DNA from: Dipteris shenzhenensis
Taxonomy: Eukaryota > Polypodiophyta > Polypodiopsida > Gleicheniales
Length of the DNA: 64,000 nucleotides
Reading direction: 5' to 3' (one strand)
Assembly (NCBI GenBank): GCA_047967505.1
Contig: CM106539.1
The number at the start of each line of letters is the position of its first letter. Positions within the stretch are counted from its first letter, which is position 1. This document shows positions 22,080-33,030 of this stretch, in pieces. The translations under genes were made by a program, and so were the position numbers. Below the pieces are notes generated by a model, which ran no database searches, had not been told where the DNA came from, and worked only from the letters and a program-made list of their open reading frames with translations.

Positions 22080-22680
22080 ATACTATTAGGGAGGAAACTA
22101 TTACCAATGAGAGCATGATTTTGAAGTATTATAGACATTCCACGGAACACAGTGCTAAAGTGGATGGAGACGTTGTGTTTCCCAAGAATCCTCGTCCTCC
22201 CTCAAAACCTTCTCCTATTTCATATAAAGTCTCCTATTTCATTTCATGAAGGATCCTGAATGGAGGGTCACATGGTAAGGGTAAAAGAAGACCCTCCTTT
22301 GATACTGCTACCTTGGGTAGTAGTATGGAGAAGGCTCACAAATAATCACCGAGCTATATCCCAATACTAAGGAAAGACTCTTGTTTGAGTGGGAGGAGGA
22401 GAGACAGCATGAGCATCGACGGGTCCACCATCCTCCGTAGAGATTTTCTAATGCACCATTAAAGGTGGACCTAGGGAGAGAGAGAGCCATCATTGACGTA
22501 GATGCTCGAACTTTAGTCCAACAATCCATGGAAGCATTTCCCATGCTTAGCCCTTTCACATCTAACCTGCAAATACTAGCAAACAAAATGGGTTTCACTA
22601 CTTCCAAGTGCATCCATTATTCTCTTCTAGAAGTGGACACTAGAAGTGGACATTGTTACAAACTGTCTTTAATTTGGTGA
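22080..22680 (+). other. Coding-like remnant of unknown family
   Basis: One plus-strand frame is mostly open with scattered stops: TITNESMILKYYRHSTEHSA, KPSPISYKV, then ITELYPNTKERLLFEWEEER, VDLGRERAIIDVDARTLVQQ and ILANKMGFTTSKCIHYSLLE. The charged, unbiased composition looks like former protein. I do not recognise the family. The neighbours are TE remnants, so a retroelement origin is likely but not shown. 22681-23010 after it shows nothing recognisable. Confidence 0.3.
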
Positions 22681-23010
22681 ATTCTACTTGAACTACAATC
22701 AAGTGTGGCTTAGCTATCCATGAGTCTACCACTTTTACACTAAATAGAGTTTTGTTTACAACTCCTTGTACTTGAGCATATGATCTAATGTTATGTAGTT
22801 TATCACGTCATGTTTTTCTAGGCTTTAGAAGCTCTAGTGGGTTTGTTGTATGTGGATTCTAAAAATGCTAAGCAATCTTTCATGGTTAAGAAAGTAGAAA
22901 ATAACTTTTCAACCCTCATCCACAATTTTTTTGAAGAGTTGTATCTCTAGTATGTTGTACCAATCTTCAAGGACTAGATCGAGGTCCAAATTCTAGGAAT
23001 TTTTTGAGAG

Positions 23011-23236
23011 ATTCATTTTCCATCATGCGCACACAAAACATAAAGAGATTCAGTATCACTATGTGCATGATTTGATCGAGGACCGGGATAGTGAAATTGG
23101 TGTACTATCCAACAGAGCAAAATGGAGCAGATATCTTCACCAAGGCACTCGGGAAGGATCAGCTTCAGGATCATCTTCAGAGACTTGGCATTGGGCCGAG
23201 AAGGTAGTTCACCTACGGGTGTACATTGAGGGGGGG
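23011..23236 (+). pseudogene. pol tail of a family-C copia element (RNase H end plus polypurine tract)
   Basis: From about 23017 the sequence parallels 32823-33030. The shared blocks are HARTKHIEIQYHYVRDLI (here HAHTKHKEIQYHYVHDLI), GSSSETWHWAEKVVHLRV and the polypurine tract attgaggggggg just before the LTR at 23237. It is the 3' end of an element whose LTR also serves as the left LTR of C. Everything upstream of the RNase H tail is missing. Confidence 0.85.
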
Positions 23237-23636
23237 TGTTAGATATGCTCAACGCCCCACCCTCCTGGTAACCACCAGTGGTCCAAGGTGCTCAAGTTGT
23301 AAGGCCCCCATATGAGGAGAAGCCATGTATGAGCCTGGGACACTAGATGAATCATGACTTGCATGTCAGATGCGGTCCATCAATGAGAGCGTTGATGGTA
23401 GAAAGGTGATTGTGTGGGAGCCCCTTATTCTTGCTAGGGCCTGGGGGCTAGCTGGCCCCCTTGGTGGGGGTTCAAGGGCGAGAGCCCCCCAGGCGACGGT
23501 ATAGGGAATATTCCTTGAATATTCCATGGATGACTAGTCGGTTCCAATGACTAGGTTGAGTTGGGTCCATTGACTAGGTTGAGTAGTCAGTTCCACCAAC
23601 TACGTTGATCCGACTACTGTGCTCATAGCTATAAAG
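23237..23636 (+). repeat. Left LTR of family C (3'-truncated)
   Basis: It starts tgttagatatgctcaacgcc and is collinear with 33031 onward through ctcatagctataaag at 23636, where the match stops. The GC-rich core includes gggggctagctggcccc, and repeats of gactagtcggttcca-like words recur as in the other copies. Confidence 0.9.
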
Positions 23637-23644
23637 ATTCGCCC

Positions 23645-24517
23645 AGCCTTCACTGAAGGCAAGCTAGATGGTACGAACTAGACTCTGTGGAAGTTTAAAA
23701 TTACTGCTATTTTAGATTCATATGAGCTTCTGGAGACAGTACTAGGAATTGACCTAGAACCACAAGGAACCCCTGACCCAGAAAGTCTGGGGAGTATGAT
23801 ACCTCCTAATGCCGACCTTCTATGAGCTTGGAAATGCAGGAATGCAGATGCTCTATGTGCCCTTGTTACAAGTACTACTAATAGTTTTTTGACCTTGATT
23901 CAGCATACATCTAAGGCAAATGTGGCCTAGAACATATTGAAGGGTCGGTATGAGACGTGGAATTAGACAAAGATCCAGATTTTGGAGAATCAACTCATAG
24001 TTGAGAAGTTTAATGAAGGAGAGATAGCAGAGGCGTTCATAACCCGAATCAAAAATCTATGTGACTAGATGGTTGGTGGTGTAGGGACACAAAAGACTAC
24101 CGAGCTAGCTCGGCAGTGTCTTCGGATATGTCCACCAAGGTTTGATGGACTAGTAACAATGCTTAACACTCAGGTGAGACCCCAACCATTGTCATTTGAG
24201 GAGTTTTGTGCTTTACTTATGGAGGAATTGAGGCTTAAAGCTCGAGATGGAGGTGGCAATGGGGATGTTGCATTCTCTGCCACTGCGAAAGGCAAAGGTG
24301 GTTCCTCCACCAAAGGTGAGTCCTCTACTAGTGGTGATAAAAAGAAGAAGGGCGGCAAGAGAAAGTTTCAAGGAGAATGCTTCTACTGCAAGAAGAAGGG
24401 CCATGTGATTGCAGATTTTCGAGTCAAAAAAACAGATGAAAAGAATGGTACCCTGAAGAAGACAGATAAGGGAAAAGAGATAGCTAACACAGCAAAAGTA
24501 GAGTTGAATCTATTTCT
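23645..24517 (+). pseudogene. gag: gag of copia element C
   Basis: The plus frame reads KLDGTN*TLWKFKITAILDS, then a poorly conserved part, TKIQILENQLIVEKFNEGEI and AEAFITRIKNLCD. The open segment 24069-24605 has ELARQCLRICPPRFDGLVTM, PLSFEEFCALLMEELRLKAR and a Ser/Lys/Gly linker. Its knuckle is CFYCKKKGHVIADFRVKK, with Phe in place of the fourth Cys. About five in-frame stops precede 24069. The coding sequence is cut at 24517 by element B and resumes at 30021 in the protease. Confidence 0.85.
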
Positions 24518-24867
24518 TGTAAAGAGAGTGGGAGAGAAGGAAGGAGTCTCACTTGCAGCTTTCTCACATACACAATGGGGGAATATACACAAAGGTGGAG
24601 GCTGAAAACAGTTTTCCTCTTCTTAGTTGTGAAAGCCAAAAGAACTCAATACAAAAGTATAGGTGAACCCTATATGTGGGTCTCAAACCAAACTCAGCTA
24701 ACTAAGGTGGCATACTAACTAAGCCAATAACTAGAGTACATAGAGATAGCTGTCATCTAGCTATTATTCATGGGTGGTGTACCAACTGCATCTACAGCTA
24801 ACAAGTATGTGACATAAATGCACAACGGTCACCCTGGCATATCATGAGTGGAGCTCGATATCTCAAC
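24518..24867 (-). repeat. 3' LTR of copia element B
   Basis: It begins tgtaaagagagtgggag and ends gatatctcaac; the terminal 'ca' has been lost relative to element A (ctcaacactccccc becomes ctcaactccccc). The polypurine tract cccccttgagctc (plus strand) follows. Confidence 0.9.
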
Positions 24868-26665
24868 TCCCCCTTGAGCTCAATCCCAATTCCTGCACAC
24901 CAAGCAGGTCTCTGAACTTGTGCAGCTTCTCTGCACCCAATGCCTTCGTGAATATGTCAGCTACTTGATCTTCTATGTTAACATAAACTAGATCAATAAA
25001 ACCTACTAGAACCTTCTCCTGCACATAGTGATAATGCACCTCAATGTGCTTTTTTCTAGCATGATAGATTGGGTTATTTGCCAAGTGTATACTGCTCATG
25101 TTGCCACAATAAATGACAATTGGCTCATTTGTAGACTAATGCATATCATAAAGTAGCTTATGTAACCAAGCTACCTCACGTGTAGCCATTGCTGCACCCC
25201 TGTACTCAGCCTCTATGCTCGACAAGGCAATTGTAGGTTGTTTCTTGTTGCTCCAAGTGACTGTAGCACTCCCAAAAGACAACATATATCCACTTGTAGA
25301 TCGTCTATCAGAAATACTACCAACCCAATCAGCATCAGTGTATCCATGCAATTGTATCTGAACCCCATTCTCATAAAATAGTCCATACTGCAATGTGGGC
25401 TTCACATACCTCAGTATGCATCTAGCCGCATCCAAATGCGGTTTCCTTGGAGCCTACATAAACTGACTTACCAACCTAACAACATAGCTCAAATCTGGCC
25501 TGGTAATAGTCATATAAATCAAACTTCCTACTATGCATCTATACATAGTAGGGTCTTCCAGAAGCTCATCTGCATCTGTGCTCAACTTCACATTCTACTC
25601 TAAAGGAACTGAAATAGGCTTACAGCCTATCATCCCATATTTGGACAGCATGTCCAATCCATACTGCCTCTTCAAGAGCCATATTCCACTTGCGGATTTA
25701 ATCACCTCGATGCCTAAGAAGTAATGCAGCTCTCCCAAATCCTTCATCTCAAACTTCTACTTCAATAGCATTTTAACTTGAAGGATATCTTCATTACTAT
25801 CACCTGTGATGATCAAATCATCAACATAAATGACAAGGAACATAATGCCTTTATCTATTTTTCTCACATAAAGTGAGAAATCTACCTTGGAAATTTGAAA
25901 TCCAATAATGACAAGATATTGTCCTATCTTGTCAAACCATGCTCTGGGTGCTTGCTTCAAGCCGTACAAGGCTTTCTTCAACCTGCAAACAAACTCAGGA
26001 TGGACAGCACGAACATAACCTAGTGGCTGCTCCATATAGACCTCTTCTTGCAAATCACCGTGTAAGAAAGCATTCTTTACATCCATCTAATGTAAAGACC
26101 ATCCCTTTGATGCAGCCATAGCAATAACTGCTCTTATGGTTGCCATCCTTACAACCGGACTGAATGTTTCTTCATAATCAATGCCATATGTCTGTGCATA
26201 CCCCTTGACAACTAATCTTTCCTTGTATCTGTTCACAGAACCATTTGCATTGTGCTTCACCTTATAAACCCACTTGCAGCTAATTGCATTCTTGTCTTTA
26301 GGAAAAGGCACCAATTCCCATGTAAAATTTGCTTCCAAGGCATCCATTTCTTCATCCATGGCTTTCTCCCATTTTTCTTTTCCCACGGCTTGCTCAAAAG
26401 AAGTGGGTTCTGGTTCATGTATCACTTTGACCATATAGGCATAGTGAATGGCTATAAATCCATCATATTTCAGCCTATCCACAGGATACCTAGCTCTGGT
26501 AGACCTATGCAAAATAGGTTCACTACCAGGTGCTCTCAAAACATCCTTTCTCTTCCTTACTCCAGGTCTAGCAATAGAAGGAATACCCAACTCATCATCA
26601 AGGCTCTGTTCTGAGCCATTGGATTCACCATCCACATAAGAGTGACCTACATTCACATCAACCAT
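24863..26665 (-). pseudogene. pol: pol of copia element B: reverse transcriptase and RNase H
   Basis: Blocks [100 protein letters not shown] and [10 protein letters not shown] are present. RNase H shows YTDADWVGSISDRRSTSGYM and ALSSIEAEYRGAA. The third RNase H acidic residue is lost (CGNMSS instead of CDNMSS). Stops include TAG at 26089-26087 (LH*MDV, CAG in A) and TAG at 25759-25757 (shared with A). MDAARCILRYVK retains the 4 bp missing in A. Confidence 0.9.
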
Positions 26666-26689
26666 GGGCTGATCTACTTTCTCTTTTCC

Positions 26690-28290
26690 TTCTCATGATA
26701 CTTGCATACCACTATCTACATTGCTTTAAGGAGATCCTCCTGATCTCAATCTGCCTGTCCATGGCAAAGTATGTGAACCACTACTAGAGGACACTACAGG
26801 TCCACTAATATTTTGTGATTGCTGTGAATTCTGTGCAGCATTACCATTTTGTGCATCTACATCATCAATCACATTTACTAGTTTATACCAATTGCTCATC
26901 TCATAAAAAACATCTCTGCTCACTATAAACTTACGAGTAGAAGGATTATAGCATCTATAGCTTTTCTTTTGTAGAGAATAACAATAAAGATGCACTTCTC
27001 AGCTTTTGGATCCAACTTGGATCTCAACTCATCTGGCACATGAACATAGGCAATGCAACCAAAAACTTTCAAATGAGAAAGATATGCTTTTCTACCAGTA
27101 TACCTCTCCTCTGGCGTCATGCCATGTATTGCTGTAGTGGGAGTCCTGTTCATTATGTAGACAGCTATAGCAACTCCTTCAGGCCAATAATAATTTGGTA
27201 GGTCTTTTTCATTGAGCATGGCACAAGATACCTCTCCAATATGCCTATTTTTCCTTTCTGCAAGTCCATTTTGCTATGGGGTATGATTGCATGAATATTG
27301 CTGCTTTATGCCATGCTCTTGCAGAAAACTTGCAAACTCATTTGAAAGGTACTCTCCCCCTCCATCTGACCTTAGGCATTTTATTTGCATGCCTATTTCT
27401 TTTTCAACCATAGCTTTAAAGGCTTTGAAATGCCCAAACACTTCACTTTTCTTTTTCATAAAATACACCCAAACTTTTCTGTTGTAGTCATCAATAAAAG
27501 TGACAAAATAATGACAACCTCCAATAGATGCAGCTTTAGTAGTCCACACATCAGAGTGGATTAATTTCAATGCCCTTTTACTCTCTTAAACATGTCTAGG
27601 AAATGGTTTCCTTGCCTGTTTTCCAAATTGACAGGCTTCACATACCTTATGCATTTCTACAACCTTGAACTTAGGCAATCTTGCAACAATATTTTGGGCC
27701 TGCATTAATTTAAGTCACTGTACATTAACATGACCAATGCATTTATGCCAGATATCAATATCTGCAACTACACCGGCGGTCCCATGTGCAAACATTGCTG
27801 CACTAAATTCAAGCATATCCGCATCCAATGTAAACATCTTGCCCTTCTTCTTCCCTTTTGCTATCAAGCGACCTTTATTTTTCATACCCTCAACAAAGCA
27901 TCCATGAGGATTAAATCTAACTTCAAACCCTACTCAACCATTTGACCAATAGAAACCAGGTTCTTGGTGATATTTGGGAGATGAAATACATCAGACAGGT
28001 ATTTCTTTTTCCCATCTTGCATAGACAAATAAATTTTACCAATCTGCACAATAGGATGTGTAGTATCATCACCAGTCTCCACAAATCCTAGTCTTTCAGT
28101 TTTCCTTGCATTGTGCATCTATTCTGCATGACCTGTCATGTGGTTTGATGCACTTGAGTCAACATACCACACATCATTGCTTTCTTCTGCACTTGTCACT
28201 AAATTGGTCATGTGCTGCACCATAAACAAATGCTCATTTCTGTCATCACCCTGTCTACTAGAGGATGCATAATTGCCTTGCTGCAATTTT
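26690..28290 (-). pseudogene. pol: pol of copia element B: protease and integrase
   Basis: Collinear with element A: a DSSASNHM-like protease region near 28150, GDDTTHPIVQIGKIYLSM, then a degraded GAG-pre-integrase region. Integrase follows from 27570 with MKLIHSDVWTTKAASIGGCH, FVTFIDDYNRKVWVYFMKKK and LRSDGGGEYLSNEFASF, then the stop TAG at 27276-27274 in HTP*QNG. Downstream NEKDLPNYYWPEGVAIAVYI and HLKVFGCIAYVHVPDELRSK continue to 26923, where frames change. The TAG is at exactly the codon that is TAG in A. Confidence 0.88.
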
Positions 28291-29187
28291 CCATTCATGA
28301 TGTCATTCTACTTTTTATAGTAGTCTTTAGCCATATGACCCATTTTACCACAGTAGTAGCATTCAACATTGCTGTTTGCATTTTGGCCTCTCTACCATCC
28401 ACCACGACCTCTTTGGCTCCCCCTGCCTCTAAAGTTACCACGTCCTCCTCCATAGGACTAGTTTTCTTGAATTTGTTGCATATTTTGATTTCTGCCATGG
28501 CCTCCAGATCGGCCTGCTCTACCTCTGCCTCTACCTCTTCCAGCATTTGAGTAGAAGACAGCTTCTTTTGAAGTTCCTCCTGAAGAAGATGCACCACCAT
28601 TTTTCTGCTCTTCAGAAATTAGAAGAGCAATCAACTCCTCAAAATCAGGAAAATTCTCACGGACAACAATGGATGTCCGGAATTGTGCATAATCCTTTCC
28701 TAGACCATTCAAGGTCACAGAAACTAAATCATCATCTTCCACTAGCAACCCAATAGAATCAAGTGCATCTACAATCTTCTTCACCTTCATGTGGTAGTCA
28801 TTGATGCTCATATTTTCTCTCTGCACATTATGCAACTCATGCTTTGAGCTGCATTTTCCTGGCTTGCGTATTTGTGCTATATATTTTTGTCAAAGTATCC
28901 CATGCCTCCTTCGATGTGCTTGCATCCTGAATATGCACAATCATAGAATCTGAAATACTGATAGAATGCTAGTACATAACTTTTCTACCTCTCTCATGCC
29001 AGCCTTTAAATGCCTGCAACTCCTGTTGATTGGGAACATTAGGAATAACTGGTTCTTATTCAGCTCCAGTAATGAACTCCCAATAGCCTTTTCCCTTAAG
29101 GAAATTTGTCATTCCAAACTTCCATGCTTGGAAGTTTTTATTGTCAAGCTTTTCAGTGACAATCTGTGAAAGAGCATCAAACACCAT
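28290..29187 (-). pseudogene. gag: gag of copia element B
   Basis: The start is taken at 29187 by alignment to A (MVFDALSQIVTEKLD). The same gag blocks appear (FQAWKFGMTNFLKGKGYWEF, NVPNQQELQAFKGWHERGRK, SINDYHMKVKKIVDALDSIG, NGLGKDYAQFRTSIVVREN). Stops occur at E*EPV, MY*HSI, EN*SY (28460-28458, CAG in A) and KK*ND (28310-28308, CAG in A), and there is a frame change near 28850. The knuckle reads CYYCGKMGHMAKDYYKK, with Tyr replacing the fourth Cys. It retains the segment near 28400 that is deleted in A. Confidence 0.87.
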
Positions 29188-29668
29188 TACAAAACACTGC
29201 AACAAAACAAAACTTCTACCTCACAAGGGCAAATCTGCAAAACTGACGAAAGTGGTATTTGACCACACAGTCACTTCCTAGTGATGATTATGCATCAACA
29301 AGCAATAAAAATGATTTTGTCACTCCCAATATCTCTGTGCACAGGCATACGATGTAATTTTTGCGATAACTTTTCACCGACCTATGGAACAGTGGTCGCA
29401 CAGCAAAAATAGGGCACTTTCCTGAGTGCCTGCGGAAAACTTCCACCACCAAAATGGGCCCCGAAATGGCCTCAAATCAAAAAATGATTTCACCAAGGGC
29501 TTTGCCTATTCTTGTAGCATATACTACCCTCTCGCCACACCACGAAGGGCACCCCAATCTGAGATAGTGCACTCTTGCACTTTCAGACTATGCTACCTGC
29601 AGAGATTTGCTCCCAAACTCAAAAAAAAAGGAAAGCAACACCGATCCACGAACCAAGCTCTGATACCA

Positions 29669-30020
29669 TGTGAAGAGAGTGGGAGAGAAGGAAGGAGTCT
29701 CACTTGCAGCTTTCTCACATACACAATGGGAAATATACACAAAGGTGGAGGCTGAAAACAGTTTTCCTCTTCTTAGTTGTGAAAGCCAAAAGAACTCTAA
29801 GTACAAAAGAATAGGTGAACCCTATATGTGGGTCTCAAACCAAACTTAGCTAACTAAGGTGGCATATTAAGTGAGCCACTAACTAGAGTACATAAAGATA
29901 GCTATCATCTAGCTATTATTCATTGACGGTGTACCAACCACATCCGTAGCTAACAAGTCGGTGACATAAATGCACAACAATCACCTTGGCATATCACGAG
30001 AGGAGCTCGATATCTCAACA
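29669..30020 (-). repeat. 5' LTR of copia element B
   Basis: It begins tgtgaagagagtgggag and ends gatatctcaaca with intact TG...CA ends. Immediately inside it (29657-29668) the minus strand carries the tRNA-iMet primer site tggtatcagagc. Confidence 0.92.
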
Positions 30021-31150
30021 TTTTTGGCCATTGAGGAAGAGTGTTGCTCAGTTCACGAAGTGTCAACCACTAATTCATGGGTGTTGAATAGTGGTTTCTC
30101 CTGTCACATGACCTACAAGAAGGGTCTATATTGTTTCATGCAGCCTCTACAGGAACCCATCACCATGACGGTTGGAAATAACGCAAAATGCCATGTTGAG
30201 GGTATAGGAGCAAAAATCCTGGATAGTGTTGGGAATCTTGTTGGCACAGGAGTAAGGAGGAATAACCTATATGATCTAAGTGCTCTTACAACCACCACTG
30301 GAGTGGGCACAAGCAGACTTTGGCATGAAAGATTCGGTCACATCGGATTTGCAGTGTTGAAGGAGATGCAGAAGCAAGGTATGGTTGCTTACTTACCTGC
30401 AATAGAAGAAATCAAAGAACCATGTGAAGCTTGCATGATGGGCAAGCAACAAAGAAAGACATTCCCACAAGAAAGCAAGAATAGAGCAAACGCTCCTCTA
30501 GAGTTGGTGCATGTTGTCTTGTGCGGTAAGATGCCTACACAGGCCTTGGGGGGATCTTCCTATTTTTTATTGATTGTCGACGACTATAGTAGGAATATGT
30601 GGGTGTACTTTCTTCACGAAAAGGCTCAAGCTTTTGGTAAATTGAAAGAATGGCTACAACTTGTTGAAAATGAAACAGGGAGAAAAGTGAAGAAAATCTT
30701 ATCGAATGGTGGTGGTGAGTTTGTTTCTACAAAGTTTGGAGATTTTTGCAAGAGCAAAGGTATCAAGCAACAAACAATGACACCACATACGCCTCAGCAA
30801 AATTTGATTGTTGAATGCTAAATGCCGACCACCATGGAGATGGGGAGGTGTATGTTGAAAGGTGTTGGACTGCCAAACCACTTTTGGACTGAGGCTATCA
30901 ATACTGCAGATTACATCCTTAATCGCAGTAGCTATACAAAGGCACTCAAAGGTAAACACCACATGAGGCTTATAGTGGTAAGAAGCCATTTGTCTCCCAC
31001 TTTAGAATGTTTGGGTGTGAATGCTATGTGCATGTATGAGACAAAGAGAGAAACAAGCTACAACCAAAAAGCACCAAATGTATCTTCTTAGGCTATTGTG
31101 ATGAGAAGAGATCCTATAACCGAGAGGCAAAGAAGATCATAGCGAGTGGT
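30021..31150 (+). pseudogene. pol: pol of copia element C: protease and integrase
   Basis: Directly after element B the frame reads LAIEEECCSVHEVSTTNSWV and LNSGFSCHMT. The protease Asp of DSG is Asn here. The GAG-pre-integrase block RLWHERFGHIGFAVLKEMQK...CEACMMGKQQRKTFP is intact. In the integrase the first catalytic Asp is lost (ELVHVVLCGKMP where HSDLCG is usual) and the second is Asn (LSNGGGEF). The third, Glu, remains (QQNLIVEC) before a TAA at 30819-30821. MEMGRCMLKGVGLPNHFWTE continues to a frameshift near 30955. Confidence 0.9.
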
Positions 31151-32886
31151 GATGTGGTGTTCAAGGAGCATCCACATGCAGTGGAGGTAGAGAAAAGCTC
31201 TTCCACTTTATCGTCAAGCAAAGAGGTAATTCACTATGGACCTCTCCCAGGAGCTATAAAGGAGGAGGAAATATCAGATGATGAAGGTATAAGTCACCAA
31301 CCTGTTGTTACACCATCAGAAAAGCCATTGCTGTGATGGGTAAGGCAACTCTATGACCATGATAACTAGATGCCTATGTCTGTTGAGTAGCATGCAGATG
31401 GACCAAGGCGGCGGTCTCAGAGAATTAAGGAGCAAAGGAGGGCTTCTACTCACATAGTCAATATGGCCTTGATGGCTGAGATTATTGCAGAAGTAAAGGA
31501 GCCTATGAGTTTGGAGGAAGCACTTGCAGACCGAGATTGGAAAAATGTTATGCAAGTAGAATATGATAGCATCATAAAGAATGAAACTTGGGAGCTAGTA
31601 GATCAACCACCTAACGAAAAGGTTATTAGCACCAAGTGGATTTGGAAGGTAAAGTACAAGGCCGATGGGACTTTGGAAAAGTACAAAGCCAGATTGGTTG
31701 CACAAGGATTTTTGCAGATTGAAGGATTTGATTTTCAGGAATCTTTCGCTTTGACTGCCAAAATGACCACTATTCGCACAGTACTATCAGTGGCTGCTCA
31801 TAAAAAGTGGCCAGTTTATCAAATGGATGTTAAATCAGCATTCTTGAATGGTGATCTCAAGGAGGAGGTGTACGTGGCTCACGCACTTGGGTTTGAAGCC
31901 CCCCATTCTGAGAACAAGGTATGTAAGCTGAAGAAGGCTCTGTATGGGCTGAAACAGGTCCTAAGAGCATGGTACCAATGGATAGACAAATTCTTTCATA
32001 AATTAAACTTCAAAAGATGTGCCTTAGATGCTAACTTGTATGTGTACATGAAAAGTGGAAAATCTGCTATTATTGTTCTATATGTGGATGATCTCCTTAT
32101 TACAGGTGACTATGAAGACATAATCCAGCATACTAGAAAGGCATTAAGCACAGAGTTTGAGATGACAGACTTAGGCTTGATGCACTACTGTTTGGGGATT
32201 GAAGTCTGGCAAGAGCCAGGAAAGATCATCTCTCAGCAGAAATATGTAAGGGAAATCTTGAAGGCATTTGGTATGTCCGAGTGTAAGGAGATAGCTACAC
32301 CTATGGAGGTAAATGCGAGGCTATCTATGGAGGATTTCTCACTACCCATCGGAGGTATAGGAAGTTGGCCGGCAATCTCATCTATCTGTGCAACACTAGA
32401 CTGGACATCAATTTTGCTGTTGGCATTTTGAGCAAGTTCTCCAATAAGCCCCGGGAGAATCATTGGAATGCAAGGATGTGGGTGCTCAGGTATGTGAAGG
32501 GCACTCTTGATTATGGCATCACTTATGGTATGGTCATGTTCTTGGCTGGTCATTGTGACTCGAATTGTGCTGGAGATGTTGATTCCAAGAAATCAATTTC
32601 TGGATATTGTTTCTCTTTAGGTTCAGGTATCTTCTCTTGGATCAGTGAGAAACAACCAATAGTGGCATTGTCTTCTACCGAGGCTAAGTACAAGGCAGCA
32701 TGTTTTGCTGCTTGTGAAGCACTGTGGCTGAGGAGGATCTTATGGCACATGGGAGTGCAAGAGGATGAGGCAATTGTGCTAAGGTGTGACAATCAAAGTT
32801 GCAGGGCCATTGCTAGAAATCTAGTGTTTCATGCACGCACAAAACATATAGAGATTCAGTATCACTATGTGCGTGATTTGATCTAG
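31090..32886 (+). pseudogene. pol: pol of copia element C: reverse transcriptase and RNase H
   Basis: After a linker (VVFKEHPHAVEVEKSSSTLS and [14 protein letters not shown]), the frame 31463-32431 holds [79 protein letters not shown] and the intact catalytic [10 protein letters not shown] near 32081. A frameshift near 32350 moves coding to 32365-32886: [20 protein letters not shown], RNase H with HCDSNCAGDVDSKKSISGYC, ALSSTEAKYKAACFA and CDNQSCRAIARNLVFHARTK, then a stop. This is the best preserved part of C. Confidence 0.93.
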
Positions 32887-33030
32887 GGTAGGATAGTGGA
32901 ATTGGTCTACAGTCCAACAGAGAAAAATCTTCACCAAGGCACTCAGGAAGGATCAGCTTTAGGATCATCTTCAAAGACTTGGCATTGGGCCGAGAAGGTA
33001 GTTCACCTACGGGTGGACATTGAGGGGGGG

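Larger units (their letters stand above)
24518..30020 (-). mobile_element. Ty1/copia retrotransposon B (same family as A), nested in C
   Basis: LTRs at 24518-24867 and 29669-30020 flank a minus-strand copia gag-pol that is collinear with element A throughout. The flanking bases tttct (24513-24517) and ttttt (30021-30025) are compatible with a 5-bp target duplication carrying one change. The primer site tggtatcagagctt sits next to the right LTR. By eye the two LTRs differ at roughly 25-30 of 350 positions, clearly more than in A, so B inserted earlier. It splits element C between gag and protease. Confidence 0.94.
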
